From contig NC_135220.1 of assembly GCF_052324685.1 (NCBI RefSeq), positions 2,524,716 through 2,588,715 on the forward strand: a stretch of 64,000 nucleotides of DNA, written 5' to 3'. The notes beneath the pieces are model-generated. The model ran no database searches. It had not been told where the DNA came from and saw only the letters and a program-made list of their open reading frames with translations. A program made the position numbers and the translations under genes. Below are positions 63,392-64,000 of the stretch, piece by piece. The stretch's first letter is position 1. Each line of letters begins with the position of its first letter. Source of the stretch: Brachyhypopomus gauderio. Taxonomy: Eukaryota; Chordata; Actinopteri; Gymnotiformes; Hypopomidae.

Positions 63392-64000
63392 CCTACAATC
63401 CAATAAATTCCTGACTTTCTGAACTGTCTGCATTCAGAACTGCATTCAGAACTGTCTTAGGAATGGTGATCTTGTACCACTGCATTTCTGAGAAAAGCAA
63501 CAGAGCCAAGTTCTGCACAATAACGGTGGTGTGTTTCCACACACACATCTAATTGCCACTAATTAACCATATAGCAATGCATCATGGTTGATGTTCAAAG
63601 AATTTAGTCTGTATATTTAACTGTGGGTCTGACTAACTGTAAAACCGAAAGATCAAGTGGATTGTAACTTTTTTGAGATGGTAACCCTGCACAAAATGTT
63701 GGATCATAGAATGTCAGTGTGCTGTGTAAATGTGCGTGTGTTTTTTCTGGCTAAAGAAATGCAACTCGAGGGCGAGGTCGTTTTTTGAGTTTGACCTTAA
63801 AGGCGTGTGGTATCCAGAACAGGGTAATCCATTTTCCCTAGCCACATGTACTGTCCTGTGAACGTTACCTGCAGCTGTTCACGTACTGTGACAACAGATG
63901 AGATGGATCGCGAGTCCTAGATCGGGTGTCAGCTATCCAACGTGTCACTTAATTTTTCCCTTCACACAAAGCCCCACTACAGAAGACATGAACAGCAATG
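63392..64000. other. Intron of the kinase-like gene up to the window edge
   Basis: No repeat or exon can be named with confidence. A possible acceptor (CCACTACAG) at 63974-63982 in suitable context would open a short exon reading in phase EDMNSN; it is cut by the window edge. Confidence 0.35.

Overview
The window is genomic DNA of a bony fish, most likely a teleost. The evidence is vertebrate genes with many small exons and GT-AG introns, long (GT)n/(CA)n microsatellites, and fish-type Tc1/mariner, hAT, PIF/Harbinger, L2 and tRNA-SINE repeats. Six loci can be supported. They are pan2 (+, 479-11672), an unrecognised coiled-coil and possibly ciliary gene (-, 13008-15886), a PLAG-family zinc-finger gene (+, 21866-23075), a trappc6b-type gene (+, 25765-29359), tpx2 as two complete tandem copies (+, 31593-36436 and 47842-57030), and the 5' part of a probable muscle-type myosin light chain kinase gene (+, 60056 to beyond the end).

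The exon models were built by hand from splice sites, reading phase and family knowledge. Their summed lengths are consistent: pan2 gives 25 exons and 3600 nt (1199 residues), trappc6b gives 474 nt (157 residues), tpx2 copy A gives 2241 nt (746 residues) and copy B gives 2244 nt (747 residues).

Layout. 1-12.9 kb is pan2, with two large intronic minisatellites; one of them supplies the splice acceptor of an exon. 12.9-16 kb is a gene convergent with pan2. 16.5-19 kb is a repeat with terminal inverted repeats. 19-25 kb holds an X-box/CRE promoter region and the PLAG-like gene. 25.7-29.4 kb is trappc6b with a mariner in intron 2 and a probable GC-AG intron. 28.5-58.6 kb is a tandem duplication whose unit runs from trappc6b exon 4 through tpx2 to a Tc1-like element. 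Unit 1 is about 10 kb; unit 2 is about 19 kb, swollen by hAT, Harbinger and L2 insertions. Between the units lies a broken third tpx2 3' end fused through a palindrome to a trappc6b fragment. 58.6-64 kb is the start of the kinase-like gene.

TPX2 activates Aurora A in spindle assembly, PAN2 is the mRNA deadenylase nuclease, and TRAPPC6B is a TRAPP vesicle-tethering subunit. Their functions are unrelated. The tpx2, PLAG-like and kinase-like genes match the gene content of human 20q11.21 as I remember it, so the cluster reflects conserved synteny and not a pathway. I found no new enzymatic system. The most unusual signals are the minisatellite-borne splice acceptor in pan2 and the transposon-dated tpx2 duplication.
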